Origin: Treponema sp.
Lineage (GTDB): Bacteria; Spirochaetota; Spirochaetia; Treponematales; Treponemataceae
DNA: 64,000 nucleotides
Direction: 5' to 3'
NCBI GenBank assembly: GCA_024695475.1
Contig: JAILIC010000008.1
Coordinates: forward strand, 1-64,000
The translations under genes were made by a program, and so were the position numbers. The notes below the pieces were generated by a model. The model was not told the origin of the DNA. It ran no database searches and was given only the letters and a program-made list of their open reading frames with translations. Below are positions 27,171-37,120 of the stretch, one piece after another (position 1 is the first letter of the stretch; each line of letters starts with the position of its first letter).

Positions 27171-27218
27171 ATAAAAAAAGGGAATTCCAAAAAATAATTT
27201 ATTTTTTGGAATTCCCTT
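27171..27218 (-). terminator. terminator of the SPOR-protein gene
   Basis: An 18-bp perfect stem (27178-27195 with 27201-27218) and a 5-base loop. On the minus strand a T-run (27171-27177) follows. It separates the SPOR gene from the outer-membrane gene, which therefore needs its own promoter. Confidence 0.92.
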
Positions 27219-27238
27219 CAAAAACTATGGTTTAAGGA

Positions 27239-28087
27239 TTAGCTGTTTTTAGGAGCAGAAGAGTTTGTAACATAACTTTGTGAAGATGCAAACTCTGGTA
27301 TTTCCATAATTCGTGTTTTCCAATATTCAGCTTCGCTTTTTGTGGTGTAAGGGCCTACACGTACGCGATAGAATACTTGTCCTTTTGCATCTTTATAGGT
27401 AAAGACTTCTGATGAAATTCTGTTTTCATCAAGTACAGAGCGTGCATTGTCTGCACTTTTCTTTGATGTTACAGAAACTGCCTGTACCCAGTACTTTGGT
27501 GTAAGTGGCGCTTGCGTAGGAGAGGCAACTTTAGGTGCGGCGTTTTGCTTTTTTGCAGCAGGTGCTTGTGTCTTTTGTGCAGGCTTTTTGACTGTACTTG
27601 CAGTCGTAGTACTTGGTTTGTTGTATGTATTTTTCTGTACAGATGCCTGAGCTATTTCTTTTGAACTATATTCATTGTTTGGAGTAACAGTAACTTCAGT
27701 TTGAGGTACTGACTTTAGTGTATTTAAGTCGATGGTTGTTGTCGTTGGCTGTACTGCCAATCCTGTGGAGTTATTTTCTGATGTATTGGTAAATCCATAG
27801 ACATTTGTTGTTCCTGAAATAACGGTCATCTGATCTACGGTAGTTGGCTGAGGCTGAGTAACAGCAACCGGTGGGACTGTATTCTGCAACTGTTGGTCTG
27901 ACAGTGTATCTGAGATAGTAGAAACAGTCTGATAATCCATTTGATTTGGTTGGACGATAGGTGTTACAGCTGCAACAGCTGGTGTACTATTTCCCGGAGT
28001 TGAATAGAGAATCATTGCTGCACCGATTACGACGCAGAGAAAGAGACCTACGGCAGCTACAATCCATAAAATTTTTTTCTGTTCCAT
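27239..28087 (-). CDS. membrane-anchored SPOR-domain protein
   Basis: A 282-residue protein with one N-terminal membrane segment (ILWIVAAVGLFLCVVIGAAMIL), a long low-complexity periplasmic linker rich in Thr, Val, Pro and Gln, and a C-terminal SPOR domain of about 75 residues (KYWVQAVSV, VFYRVRVGPYTTKSEAEYWK). SPOR domains bind glycan strands stripped of stem peptides and usually direct proteins to the division septum, so a cell-wall or division role is likely. It lies 13 bases downstream of coaE in the polA-coaE-SPOR cluster. Confidence 0.88.
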   Translation of the reverse strand: MEQKKILWIVAAVGLFLCVVIGAAMILYSTPGNSTPAVAAVTPIVQPNQMDYQTVSTISDTLSDQQLQNTVPPVAVTQPQPTTVDQMTVISGTTNVYGFTNTSENNSTGLAVQPTTTTIDLNTLKSVPQTEVTVTPNNEYSSKEIAQASVQKNTYNKPSTTTASTVKKPAQKTQAPAAKKQNAAPKVASPTQAPLTPKYWVQAVSVTSKKSADNARSVLDENRISSEVFTYKDAKGQVFYRVRVGPYTTKSEAEYWKTRIMEIPEFASSQSYVTNSSAPKNS

Positions 28088-28100
28088 AAATAGTTCCTTG

Positions 28101-28703
28101 TTATCGGCAGGTGCGCAGGAACTTGTCTATTTTTTGTTCCAATATTTTACGATTGCCGATATTCCATACTCTCTTAATATCGGCATGTAAAATGCTATAT
28201 TTAGCAAAAAGGTTACGTTGTGACAAAAAACGTGCAATAATATGGGAACAGGGCATACCGTCACGTTTTTTTGCACGTATAAATCGTTGGACTACAGGTG
28301 CATCGACGTATAAAACCATTGTACATAGGGCTAATAAGCTGGGGATTTTATATAATACCGTTGCATTGATGATGATGTCGGAGTTTTTATGGTGCGCTAT
28401 AAAATGAGTGATGAGCTCTATGACTTTGGGATATACTAAGTCTTCTTGTTTTTTTAGGAGCACTGGATTTGAAAATATAAGTGCTCCTAATGCTCTTCTG
28501 TTTAATGAGCCATCGCTGTTTTGTAGTGCAATATGCTTTTCCTGTGCGTCATGAGCAAATGTTTGGATGATGACTGGCGAAAGCTCTTGTATTGCCTGAT
28601 GGGTAAGTGTATCTGCATCGGTAGAAACAAACCCTTTTTGTTCAAGAATGCTTGATACGGCATTTTTGCCCGCAGCCATAGGACCGGTAACGCAAAGTAT
28701 CAA
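28101..28703 (-). CDS. coaE: dephospho-CoA kinase
   Basis: This catalyses the last step of coenzyme A synthesis, phosphorylating the ribose 3'-hydroxyl of dephospho-CoA. The 200 residues include the P-loop GPMAAGKNAV (an unusual Asn replaces the Ser/Thr that normally follows GK), STDADTLTHQAIQ, RRALGALIFSNP and VLYVDAPVVQRFIRAKKRDG. The start overlaps the polA stop by four bases. The polA-coaE pairing is seen in many bacteria. Because of the unusual P-loop residue, activity is probable rather than certain. Confidence 0.9.
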   Translation of the reverse strand: MILCVTGPMAAGKNAVSSILEQKGFVSTDADTLTHQAIQELSPVIIQTFAHDAQEKHIALQNSDGSLNRRALGALIFSNPVLLKKQEDLVYPKVIELITHFIAHHKNSDIIINATVLYKIPSLLALCTMVLYVDAPVVQRFIRAKKRDGMPCSHIIARFLSQRNLFAKYSILHADIKRVWNIGNRKILEQKIDKFLRTCR

Positions 28704-31558
28704 TGGAATTCTCCCCAGTTTTTACCATATTCAACTGAAACTCTTAGAGGAATGCGCAACTGTACGGCATGTTCCATACAACTCTGAACGAGGCTGACTG
28801 TTTGCTGTATAATTTCGGGCTTATCAGGACACTCCAGTATAAGTTCATCATGTACTTGCAGTAATAAGTGGGCTCCATTGTTTTGTTTTCTCAATGCGGT
28901 ATCTACATCAAGCATGGCTTTTTTGACTATGTCAGCGGCACTACCTTGAACAGGTGTGTTGACGGCAATGCGTTCTGCGGCTGTTTTTTCAAGCTTGTTG
29001 CGGCTGTTGATGTTCATGATTGGGCGCTTACGGCCAAAAATGGTCTCTACGTATCCACGTGACTCAGCCTGACTTACTGTTTCTGATATAAAGTTTTGGA
29101 TCGAAGCATACGTTTTAAAATAGCTTTCTATAAAGCTTGCAGCTTGTGCACGAGGAATACCGAGCTCATTTGACAAACGAAATGCAGACATGCCGTAGAT
29201 GACTCCAAAGTTAATTGTTTTGGCGGTTCGACGCATGTCGGCAGTAACTTGCTCAGTTGGTACAGAAAATATCATGGATGCAGTTGCCTTGTGGACATCG
29301 ACACCATCTGAAAACGCTTTGCACATATTGGGATCTGCTGATAGATGAGCTAAGACAACAAGTTCAATCTGTGAGTAATCTGCAGAAATAAGTACTGTAC
29401 CAGGAACAGCGGTAAAGGCTGTCCTTATTCGTCTGCCGGCATCATTGCGGATAGGTATGTTTTGTAGATTTGGATCCCTGCTCGATAATCGTCCTGTCGC
29501 AGTGCCTGTTTGCATAAAAGAAGTGTGAATTCTGCTGTCGATGTCACATAATTTAGGAAGGGCTTCTACATAGGTTGATTGTAATTTAGCCAGTTCACGA
29601 TATTCGAGTATTTTTTTTGGTACAGGATCCCAAGCTGCCAATTCTTCAAGAACAGCGGTGTCAGTGGAATAGCCCGTTTTTGTTTTTTTACCAGGGGTGA
29701 GCTTGCGTTCTGTAAATAGTACTTCCTGTAGTTGTTTTGTCGAGGCAATGTTAAATTCATGGCCTACGAGCTGGTATATGTCTTGTTTTGTTGTTTCGAT
29801 ATTGTTGAGTAGTTCGGCATTGTATGTTGCCAATGCCTCTGAATCTAAGTGAATGCCCCGTAACTCCATCTCTGCAAGGATAGGCAGAATTTTCATTTCT
29901 GTATCTGTAAACAGGGCATACAGCTTTTTTTGATCCAGTTGTGGTTTAAAGAGGTACCAAAGTTGAAGCGTAAAATCTGCATCCTCTGCTGCATAATTTG
30001 CAGCTGTATCAATCGAAACATCTGCAAAGGTTTGATTTTTTTGCACGATGTCGTTGTATTCGGTACCAGCAAGAGCGAGTTTACTTTCTGCCAGATATTC
30101 TAAAGAATAGGGTGTTTTTCCTTGTTTGTCAGGTTCTAATAACCAGGCGGCGATCATTGTATCAGCAATGGTACACAGCGGCTGTGGATATGTAGTATCT
30201 GCAAAAAGACTGTCACTGGGAGTAAATGAGATACCTGCAGTACGAAGTACTTCATAATCAAATTTGCCGTTGTGCATAACAACAGTGACTTCTGGTGTAG
30301 AAAATAGTCGAGACAGTTGTTCCAATGCCTGTGTTTGTGTTATAAGTGGACCTGCAAACAATGCATCTGTTAAAATGAGAGGTATATACACACCGCTACC
30401 AGCTTCTGTCGAAATACTAAAACCAACTAAGTGAGCTTCTCTGGTATTGAGGCTGTCTGTCTCGGTATCAAATGCACACAGTTTTGTTTTGTGTATTATG
30501 GTATCGATAATCGAAGTGAGTTCTTGTATATCGGTAACAGCATGATAGTTTCCTGTGTTTTTGGAGAGAGGTTTTAATGGCTCGATAGAATTTTGAGAAG
30601 TTAAGTCATACGTTTGTTTTTGCGCTATGCTGTCAGTGGTAGTGGTATCATTGTTGCTACCCAGTGCCATTTCTGCATATTGTTTTGCAACAGCCGGTGT
30701 TCCATATTGTTTGAGCAGATCTGCTGCTCCTTTATAATCAAGTGTGACAGGTTGTATGTTATCTATAGATATGATTTCTGTTGAGTTTTCATAAGGAACC
30801 GTCGTGCAGAGTTTTATAAGGTCTTTTGAAAAGTATGCGTCCTGTTTACCGGCTCGGATTTTTTCTCCTATGGAGCCTTTGATTTCATCTGCATGTGCAA
30901 AAAGATCATCAAGCGTACCATATTGATCCAGATATTTACAGGCGGTCTTTGGTCCAACACCTTTGACACCAGGAATGTTATCAGCGGTGTCACCGATGAG
31001 AGAGAGTAAGTCTTGCATTCTTTCTGGTTCGACACCCCAGTCAGCTTTTACACCTTCAGCTCCTACAACTTTCCAAACTTCACCTTTGTCAGGTTTGAGA
31101 ATTTGCGTCGTATCATTGACTAATTGCATCAGGTCTTTATCTCCAGAGAGAATACGGCAAGGTCGTCCTTGTTTGCTGCACTGGGCTGCGATTGTTGCGA
31201 TGACATCATCTGCCTCGTATCCGTCACTGCGTAATACGGGGATACCGAGCTTTATGAGTATGTCTTCGATCCAAGGTACTTGAGCATGGAGATCTTCAGG
31301 TGTTTTTTGTCGGGTTGCCTTATAGTCAGCATACATTTTATGTCTAAATGTAGGTGTTCTCGAATCAAAAGCTGCTATGAGATAGGCTGGTTTATAATGT
31401 ACTAACAAGGCATGGAGATTTCTAAAAAAGCCAAATACGGCAGAAATATTTTGTCCTGATTGATTGGTGAGCGGTCTTGAGATAAAGGCAAAATAACAGC
31501 GGTAGATAAGACCGTAGGAATCAAGTATATATACGGTTTTGTCATCAAATTGGGTCAT
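28700..31558 (-). CDS. polA: DNA polymerase I
   Basis: A repair and Okazaki-fragment-maturation polymerase of 952 residues. In order: the 5'-3' exonuclease domain (VYILDSYGLIYRCYFAF, DGYEADDVIATIA, GDKDLMQLV), a 3'-5' exonuclease domain with the acidic pair intact (FDTETDSL, MHNGKFDYEVL, YAAEDADFTLQL), and the polymerase domain (ADYSQIELVVLAHLS, RRTAKTINFGVIYG, LQVHDELILE). Proofreading is therefore likely retained. ATG 31558 (MTQFDDKTVY) matches the family N-terminus; upstream in-frame ATGs at 31585 and 31606 lie inside a 10-bp inverted repeat. It overlaps coaE by four bases. Confidence 0.95.
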   Translation of the reverse strand: MTQFDDKTVYILDSYGLIYRCYFAFISRPLTNQSGQNISAVFGFFRNLHALLVHYKPAYLIAAFDSRTPTFRHKMYADYKATRQKTPEDLHAQVPWIEDILIKLGIPVLRSDGYEADDVIATIAAQCSKQGRPCRILSGDKDLMQLVNDTTQILKPDKGEVWKVVGAEGVKADWGVEPERMQDLLSLIGDTADNIPGVKGVGPKTACKYLDQYGTLDDLFAHADEIKGSIGEKIRAGKQDAYFSKDLIKLCTTVPYENSTEIISIDNIQPVTLDYKGAADLLKQYGTPAVAKQYAEMALGSNNDTTTTDSIAQKQTYDLTSQNSIEPLKPLSKNTGNYHAVTDIQELTSIIDTIIHKTKLCAFDTETDSLNTREAHLVGFSISTEAGSGVYIPLILTDALFAGPLITQTQALEQLSRLFSTPEVTVVMHNGKFDYEVLRTAGISFTPSDSLFADTTYPQPLCTIADTMIAAWLLEPDKQGKTPYSLEYLAESKLALAGTEYNDIVQKNQTFADVSIDTAANYAAEDADFTLQLWYLFKPQLDQKKLYALFTDTEMKILPILAEMELRGIHLDSEALATYNAELLNNIETTKQDIYQLVGHEFNIASTKQLQEVLFTERKLTPGKKTKTGYSTDTAVLEELAAWDPVPKKILEYRELAKLQSTYVEALPKLCDIDSRIHTSFMQTGTATGRLSSRDPNLQNIPIRNDAGRRIRTAFTAVPGTVLISADYSQIELVVLAHLSADPNMCKAFSDGVDVHKATASMIFSVPTEQVTADMRRTAKTINFGVIYGMSAFRLSNELGIPRAQAASFIESYFKTYASIQNFISETVSQAESRGYVETIFGRKRPIMNINSRNKLEKTAAERIAVNTPVQGSAADIVKKAMLDVDTALRKQNNGAHLLLQVHDELILECPDKPEIIQQTVSLVQSCMEHAVQLRIPLRVSVEYGKNWGEFH

Positions 31559-31565
31559 GCCTGTA

Positions 31566-31606
31566 GTGTATCCGCAAATAGGCATTTTCGCAATGAGCGG
31601 ATACAC
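31566..31606. repeat. 10-bp inverted repeat directly before polA
   Basis: GTGTATCCGC (31566-31575) and GCGGATACAC (31597-31606), with a 21-base loop, lie between the chemoreceptor stop and the polA ATG. No T-run follows on the minus strand. In mRNA the hairpin would end 7 bases before the polA start, so it could limit translation or mark the end of the chemosensory transcript. Confidence 0.75.
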
Positions 31607-31624
31607 GAGTGCTGCAAATAAACG

Positions 31625-33148
31625 TTACAGTAAACTGGCAATTTCCCTGACATTTTCTGATGCGGATGAAACACTGGTGATGTTTTGCGAAAAGTGTTCA
31701 ATTCCCTTTGCGATATCCTGCAATGTAATAAAAATCTGCTCGCTCGCCCCTGTAAGCTGTTCAACATTGCTTAAAATCTGGTGGGAACTTTCTGCCGTGA
31801 TTTGTGAGGACTGCATGATGCTTTCAAATTCATTTTCCAGAGAACGTGCACTTTGATAGCCACTGTCAATCTGGGTGGTTCCTTTCTCGCTGTCTTGAAT
31901 CAACATGTCAGACGCTTTTTGAATCTCTGTGATTATTTCTTTAATTGTTTTGATGCTGTCAATAATATTATCTGAGAGACGGCGAATTTCTGTTGCAACA
32001 ACATGAAAATTCTTGCCTGCTTCGCCTGAGTTAGAAGCTTCAAGCTCGGCATTAAAGGCAATGATTTTTGTTTTATCTGCAACACCATTGATGATGCCTA
32101 TGATATCCCAAATGCCATTGATTTTGGTATTTAGTTCCTTGATACCATCAATGGTAAGCATATTGGTATTTTTGATATTCTGCAGTTCTTCGACGTTTTT
32201 CTGCAAGGCTTGATTACCAGAAACAACTGCATCTCGTGATTGTTCTGCCAGTGTTGTTACTTCTTTAATTTTTTCACCAATATTATTGGCAAGCATTGTA
32301 GAATCCTGCATAGTTGCAACAATCTCTTTTACAGCTGCACTTTGATTCTGGCTTGTTTCTGCACTTTGCTTTGTTGCTTCGGCCAGAGTGGTCGATTCTG
32401 CAAGAAGATTATCGCTTACACTCTTTTGCGTATTTTGAATTCTCTTTGTAATGACTTTGAATACAATAAGGAACTCGATAAGACTTGTGAACCAGCCGAT
32501 AATACAATATTTGAGGAACGTATCATAGCTACCTGCTTTTGTATTAAGAATAATAGCATAAGGTACGGTAATCATATTGACTATCGCAGTGTTAAGCGAA
32601 GCCCACATGGCAATATTCTGCACGCCTTGCAGGTTTTCGCTCAACTTTATGCCTATCTGTCGCATCTCATTTGCCATGTGGATTCTTTTTACAAGTACAT
32701 AATTAATGGTATAACACATAAAACCGGTGGCAAGCGACTGAATCTCTATCAGAATGAATGTTATCATATTAAAGGGAGCAATTCCTTTTACAGAGGTAAT
32801 TATTGCAGTTGAGCCTGCTCCTACCAGAAATCCTATTGCATTTGCGATTACGATAACAATGTCATAGTCGTGGTACGCTTTCATGCATTTTTTTATGTCT
32901 TTTTTTGTGAGTGCATTTCTGTCTTTTTTGCCCTTTGCTATGATTTTGTCAAATCCATTAAGGATCGGCCATTCAAAAAACGAGGCACAGGCAATAAGTA
33001 TAAAGGCAATCAAAACAGTTGGAACGCAACCAGTAAGTATATATATTGGATGCTCATAGATGAATCCGTAATGAAAGATTCGTAAGAAAAATATACCCGT
33101 GTATGTGGCAGCTAATATAGTTACAAAATATTTCTTAAAAGATGTCAT
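31625..33148 (-). CDS. chemoreceptor with polytopic N-terminus and atypical tip
   Basis: A 507-residue receptor-like protein. The first about 235 residues contain about six hydrophobic segments and no large periplasmic sensor, so it may sense membrane state or partner proteins. The C-terminal coiled coil has the tip VADKTKIIAFNAELEASNSG, clearly different from the canonical QTNxLxxNAAIEAA, but shared with the MCP at 39954. It is the last gene of the chemosensory operon, 22 bases after the cyclase. A ribosome-binding site (AGGAG) precedes the start. Confidence 0.9.
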   Translation of the reverse strand: MTSFKKYFVTILAATYTGIFFLRIFHYGFIYEHPIYILTGCVPTVLIAFILIACASFFEWPILNGFDKIIAKGKKDRNALTKKDIKKCMKAYHDYDIVIVIANAIGFLVGAGSTAIITSVKGIAPFNMITFILIEIQSLATGFMCYTINYVLVKRIHMANEMRQIGIKLSENLQGVQNIAMWASLNTAIVNMITVPYAIILNTKAGSYDTFLKYCIIGWFTSLIEFLIVFKVITKRIQNTQKSVSDNLLAESTTLAEATKQSAETSQNQSAAVKEIVATMQDSTMLANNIGEKIKEVTTLAEQSRDAVVSGNQALQKNVEELQNIKNTNMLTIDGIKELNTKINGIWDIIGIINGVADKTKIIAFNAELEASNSGEAGKNFHVVATEIRRLSDNIIDSIKTIKEIITEIQKASDMLIQDSEKGTTQIDSGYQSARSLENEFESIMQSSQITAESSHQILSNVEQLTGASEQIFITLQDIAKGIEHFSQNITSVSSASENVREIASLL

Positions 33149-33170
33149 ATCTCCTCCTTATTAAACTTCA

Positions 33171-35021
33171 CTATTTAGTCATAAATGCAATCGCACCGTC
33201 CCAGTTTTCGGGTGGATTGATTATAAAGTCAGTACAACGCTCAAGCATAAGTTTTGCAGCTTTATCACCTGCTGCTTGATCCAATGCTTTTGAAAAATAA
33301 TCTTTTGCAAGATGCCAAATTCCTTGTTTGTATAGTTCCATGCCTTTGATATATGCATTTTTGTATTCTGTAGAAAATTCATTTTCATTACGATCTACCG
33401 CATAAATAGCAACAGCATTCTTTTTGCCTTTTACACGTACATCATCAAGATGTCGAAAGCAAAAAGAGTTTTCTCCGGCATCGGAGCGAACACTGTCACT
33501 TACAAGAATTTGAGTACCATATGTTTTTGTAAGCCCCTCAAGGCGGGATGCAAGGTTTACATTATCTCCAATGACAGAGTAATCCGTCTTATCTTTAGAA
33601 CCGATGGAACCTACAATGACATCTCCATAATGTATGCCGATGCCAATGTTAAATGTCATTCCTTCTGGCATGATGAGCTCGCCCATTTCTACAGAAGAAA
33701 GGGCATCTCGCATTTCGTAGGCAGCCATAATAGCGCGGCGGCAGTTATCATCATAACTTACCGGAGTGCCAAATTCTGCCATAATTGCATCTCCAATAAA
33801 CTTATCTATTGTACCTCCGTGTTTTTTGATAATGTCTACCATTGTAGAAAAATAGCGGTTTAAAAAGGCAACAAGAACATCTGGTCTGTTTTTTTCGCTT
33901 ATATTGGTAAATGAACGGATATCGCTAAAAAGAATTGCAACGGAACGAGTTTCTCCGACGCCAAGTTTTTTATTTGTTTCGTCTGATTGGAGTACAAGAC
34001 TGTCGATAATTTGCTCTGGCACAAAGCGGCTAAACGCACGACGAATACGTTTTTCAAAGAATATCTTTTTTTCGACAATCAACGCTTTATCAAAGACTTT
34101 TGCGGCATGGCGGACACAATAATCAAAAAAGGAGTAGTTATCGCTGATAATGTTGCCTTGAGCTACGATATGAACAGTGCCAAGGACCGTTTTTTCAGTC
34201 TTGATGACCCCATATTCATAGCTAGAAAGTTGAATGCTGTCATTATAAAACGTTTCCAGAATGCCATCAGAAGAAAGTATTTTTGCTTTTATGTTGGATA
34301 TAGTGCCTTTGTTTTGATTTTTTTCATAATCGGTCGAGCAGACAGTTAAAAAATCGATAACATCTTTTTGTGCAATAGTATCTGCACAGACATAATACCC
34401 ATGTGCACCGTCATTTTGGGTAATGTACATAGCTGCAAGGGGAACTTCAGAAACTTGGGCAACTAATAGCAGATAGTCTTGGATCATGTCTTCGATAGTT
34501 TCGAGCATTCCTACAAGATCATTCATTTTTGTAAGCATGAGATTTTTGTATGAACTGCTTTGTAGTAAAAAAGTGGCTTTTCCCAAAAGCATGGTTTTAT
34601 CAACAGTATATTTGCTCTTATTGTTTTGTGTTGGTTCTTTTGATTGAGTTTCGATTTTTGCAAGGTCTGCAATATTTTGGACAAGTGTTTGATCACTAAG
34701 CCGTATAAACGCATTGGCACCACATTCCTTTGCAAAATACTCGTCCAAAGCCGATTGTGTAGTTGCATACATTCCAATGGCAAGATTTTTGAAAAGTGGC
34801 AGCTCAAGTGAACGCATAATTTTTATGAGCTCAAAACTTCTTATCTCATTAGTATTGCAATTTATCAAAAAGAGATCTGGCATTAAATCTGATATAGTAG
34901 TAAAAATGTTTTTTTCGTTGTTTTCAAACGTGATTGCATATTCCTGTGAGTCTAGCGTATTGGTAAAGAGCTTTTGAATAGTTGCTGAAGTTTCAAGAAT
35001 AAGAATTTTCTTTGACATCAT
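33171..35021 (-). CDS. class III adenylate/guanylate cyclase with degenerate receiver
   Basis: A soluble signalling enzyme of 616 residues. Residues 1-125 form a receiver-like fold that lacks key residues: N54 replaces the phospho-Asp (PDLFLIN), only E10 remains of the acidic pair, and R replaces the conserved Lys. About 150-330 is a GAF-like region. About 360-555 is a complete class III cyclase domain with metal Asp (LFSDIRSF), KFIGDAIMAEF, TDYSVIGDNVNLASRLE and the transition-state Asn/Arg. The C-terminal about 45 residues are TPR-like. It follows cheA with a four-base overlap and would be the output of this chemosensory cluster. cAMP is more likely than cGMP given the Lys in KFIGD, but this needs testing. 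Confidence 0.9.
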   Translation of the reverse strand: MMSKKILILETSATIQKLFTNTLDSQEYAITFENNEKNIFTTISDLMPDLFLINCNTNEIRSFELIKIMRSLELPLFKNLAIGMYATTQSALDEYFAKECGANAFIRLSDQTLVQNIADLAKIETQSKEPTQNNKSKYTVDKTMLLGKATFLLQSSSYKNLMLTKMNDLVGMLETIEDMIQDYLLLVAQVSEVPLAAMYITQNDGAHGYYVCADTIAQKDVIDFLTVCSTDYEKNQNKGTISNIKAKILSSDGILETFYNDSIQLSSYEYGVIKTEKTVLGTVHIVAQGNIISDNYSFFDYCVRHAAKVFDKALIVEKKIFFEKRIRRAFSRFVPEQIIDSLVLQSDETNKKLGVGETRSVAILFSDIRSFTNISEKNRPDVLVAFLNRYFSTMVDIIKKHGGTIDKFIGDAIMAEFGTPVSYDDNCRRAIMAAYEMRDALSSVEMGELIMPEGMTFNIGIGIHYGDVIVGSIGSKDKTDYSVIGDNVNLASRLEGLTKTYGTQILVSDSVRSDAGENSFCFRHLDDVRVKGKKNAVAIYAVDRNENEFSTEYKNAYIKGMELYKQGIWHLAKDYFSKALDQAAGDKAAKLMLERCTDFIINPPENWDGAIAFMTK

Positions 35022-37117
35022 ATATCTCCCAAAAGTTCATGGAGTACTTGGAGGAGTTTTCCTCGTTTAAAATCACTTTTTGCAATAATTGCACCAGCTT
35101 TTAAACGCTGAAAGTCTTCAATAAGGGTACGGCTTTGATCTGCAGAAACTACTATGACAGGAGTTTCTTTGTATTGTTCAAGACGTCGCAGGTTATCAAG
35201 CAAGATAAGTCCCGTCATACGAGGCATTTCTTGATCGGTGAGGATCATGTCATACTGTTTTTCTTTTGCTTTTTCCAGTCCGTCTAATCCATCAAAGGCA
35301 TCATCGACTACATAGCCTGCCCCTTCAAGTATAGATTTTTCAATTTCACGGGAAGTTGTTGAGTCGTCTACAACAAGAATACGGATTGTTTTCTTTTGTG
35401 TTGCCGCTTCATATTTTTTTATGTCATATCCACGTAATGCCTTAAATCTTTGCAAAATATCAGGTACATACAGAATAGGTACAATATCATAATGCTCATC
35501 AAATACAATGCCTTGCAGAATTGAACATCCTCTCAGACCTGTAGGCATTGGCTTAACAACCAAAGAAACATACTGTTCAATCTGTTCTACAATAATTCCG
35601 ATTCGTTGTTCCATATATTCAGCAATAAGAATAGGTTCCTCATCTTGAATAAGTCCTGATTTACGATCTTTAAAAAGCGAAGAAAGCGGAAAACACGGAA
35701 TAAGTTGATTATCAAATTTAATATAGTTTTGATTTTGCAAAACAGTATAATCAATTCTCTTTCGATAAATAATATCAATGATATGTTGAGATGGAATAAG
35801 ATACTTATCTTTATTTGAAAAAACAAAAAGTCCTTGCAACGTTGAAAGGGAAAGTGGAAAGTGCAGAATAAACGAGGTACCTTTGCCTTGTATGCTTTCG
35901 ATTTTTATGCGGCCTTTAATTTTTTCCATCTTTGACCAAACAACATCAAGACCTACACCCCGTCCCGAAAGTGCCGTAACTTCTTCCTTAGTAGAAAAAC
36001 CAGACTGGAAAAGAAACTGTGACAGTTCTTTTTCGGTCATCTGTTTAATTTCTTCGATTTGGTCTGAGTACAGTCGCATTGCTTTTGCTCGAATTTTTTC
36101 ATAATTAAGTCCACGACCGTCATCTGAGATCTGTAACTCAATATAACGTGCCTCACGCACACAGTTTATACGTATAGTACCTTGTTCCTTTTTTCCAGCT
36201 TTTATACGATCTTCTGGATATTCTATTCCATGGTCCAATGCATTTCTAACCAGATGCATGAGAATGTCACCGAGCTCTTCCAGAATAACCTTATCAATAG
36301 CAATATCAGTTTCTGGAATTTCGCATTTGACTTGTTTATTAAGATTAATGGCTTCTAATGCAATGGTTGTTTCAAGCGGTTGGAGCACGAGATTTAGCGG
36401 AAGCATACGCAGGTCAAATGCTTTTTCCTGCACAGAAAAGATTGAAGTTTCTAGAGAATAAATATCGTTTTCAAATTGTTTGCGGATTTTGGAAAGTTCG
36501 CGGTTGCCTGTTTGTTCTTCCAGTTTTTTTAACGCATCAAGCTGCGCTTTGAGATGAAACTCACGGGTTATCATTGTATCAAAAGCAGCAATAATTTCGT
36601 TTACACGCGAAAGCTTGATTCTTATTGATTGGATGTCACTTAGTTTTTCAGATGAGGCTTTTTCATCATCGTTTTTGATTTTTTCGTTTTTGTTGTTAAT
36701 TTCGGCGATAAATGAATCAATGTCAATAAGTTCACCAGCGGCAAGTTTATCGCAATATTGCAGATAGCTATCTATATTTGTACTGTCTGTTCCTTTTTTT
36801 TGGATTATCGAAATACATTCCTGTATTTTATCAGCAACGGTAAAAACAAGTTTTACAAGCCTGTCAGAAACCTTTATTTTTGAGTCTTTGACGCTTTTAA
36901 AAATATCTTCTACAGCATGAGAAAGCTTTTCAATGTTGGTGTATCTCAACATTCTTGAATTACCTTTTATGGTATGAAGATTTCTGAGCAGACGATGTAG
37001 TGCTTCTGTATCATCTTTATTTGTTTTGAGTGTAATAATATCTTTTCGAATGTCTTCCAAGAGTTCTTTTACTTCTGAAATGTAGCTTTCGGTTATATCA
37101 TTACTATTGTTAGCCAT
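35018..37117 (-). CDS. CheA-type histidine kinase fused to a receiver
   Basis: The cytoplasmic kinase of the cluster, 699 residues. It has an N-terminal Hpt domain with phospho-His H48 (LHTIKGNSRML), then dimerisation helices, the HATPase domain (HLVRNALDHGIEYPEDR, SDDGRGLNYEKI, GRGVGLDVVWSKME), a CheW-like domain, and a C-terminal receiver with all key residues (ILVVDDS, ILTDQEMP, IIAKSD). It lacks a clear P2 domain for CheY/CheB docking. CheA-receiver hybrids such as FrzE and WspE work in alternative chemosensory pathways. It lies between cheR and the cyclase, with a three-base gap and a four-base overlap. Confidence 0.93.
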   Translation of the reverse strand: MANNSNDITESYISEVKELLEDIRKDIITLKTNKDDTEALHRLLRNLHTIKGNSRMLRYTNIEKLSHAVEDIFKSVKDSKIKVSDRLVKLVFTVADKIQECISIIQKKGTDSTNIDSYLQYCDKLAAGELIDIDSFIAEINNKNEKIKNDDEKASSEKLSDIQSIRIKLSRVNEIIAAFDTMITREFHLKAQLDALKKLEEQTGNRELSKIRKQFENDIYSLETSIFSVQEKAFDLRMLPLNLVLQPLETTIALEAINLNKQVKCEIPETDIAIDKVILEELGDILMHLVRNALDHGIEYPEDRIKAGKKEQGTIRINCVREARYIELQISDDGRGLNYEKIRAKAMRLYSDQIEEIKQMTEKELSQFLFQSGFSTKEEVTALSGRGVGLDVVWSKMEKIKGRIKIESIQGKGTSFILHFPLSLSTLQGLFVFSNKDKYLIPSQHIIDIIYRKRIDYTVLQNQNYIKFDNQLIPCFPLSSLFKDRKSGLIQDEEPILIAEYMEQRIGIIVEQIEQYVSLVVKPMPTGLRGCSILQGIVFDEHYDIVPILYVPDILQRFKALRGYDIKKYEAATQKKTIRILVVDDSTTSREIEKSILEGAGYVVDDAFDGLDGLEKAKEKQYDMILTDQEMPRMTGLILLDNLRRLEQYKETPVIVVSADQSRTLIEDFQRLKAGAIIAKSDFKRGKLLQVLHELLGDI

Positions 37118-37120
37118 TAA

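Noticed and set aside
27135-27221. Upstream start for the outer-membrane protein
   Set aside because: The extra residues are encoded by an 18-bp terminator hairpin, so they are not translated as part of this gene.
32240-32812. 190-aa + strand frame, Cys/Phe-rich
   Set aside because: It is antisense to the chemoreceptor coding sequence and has no gene-like features.
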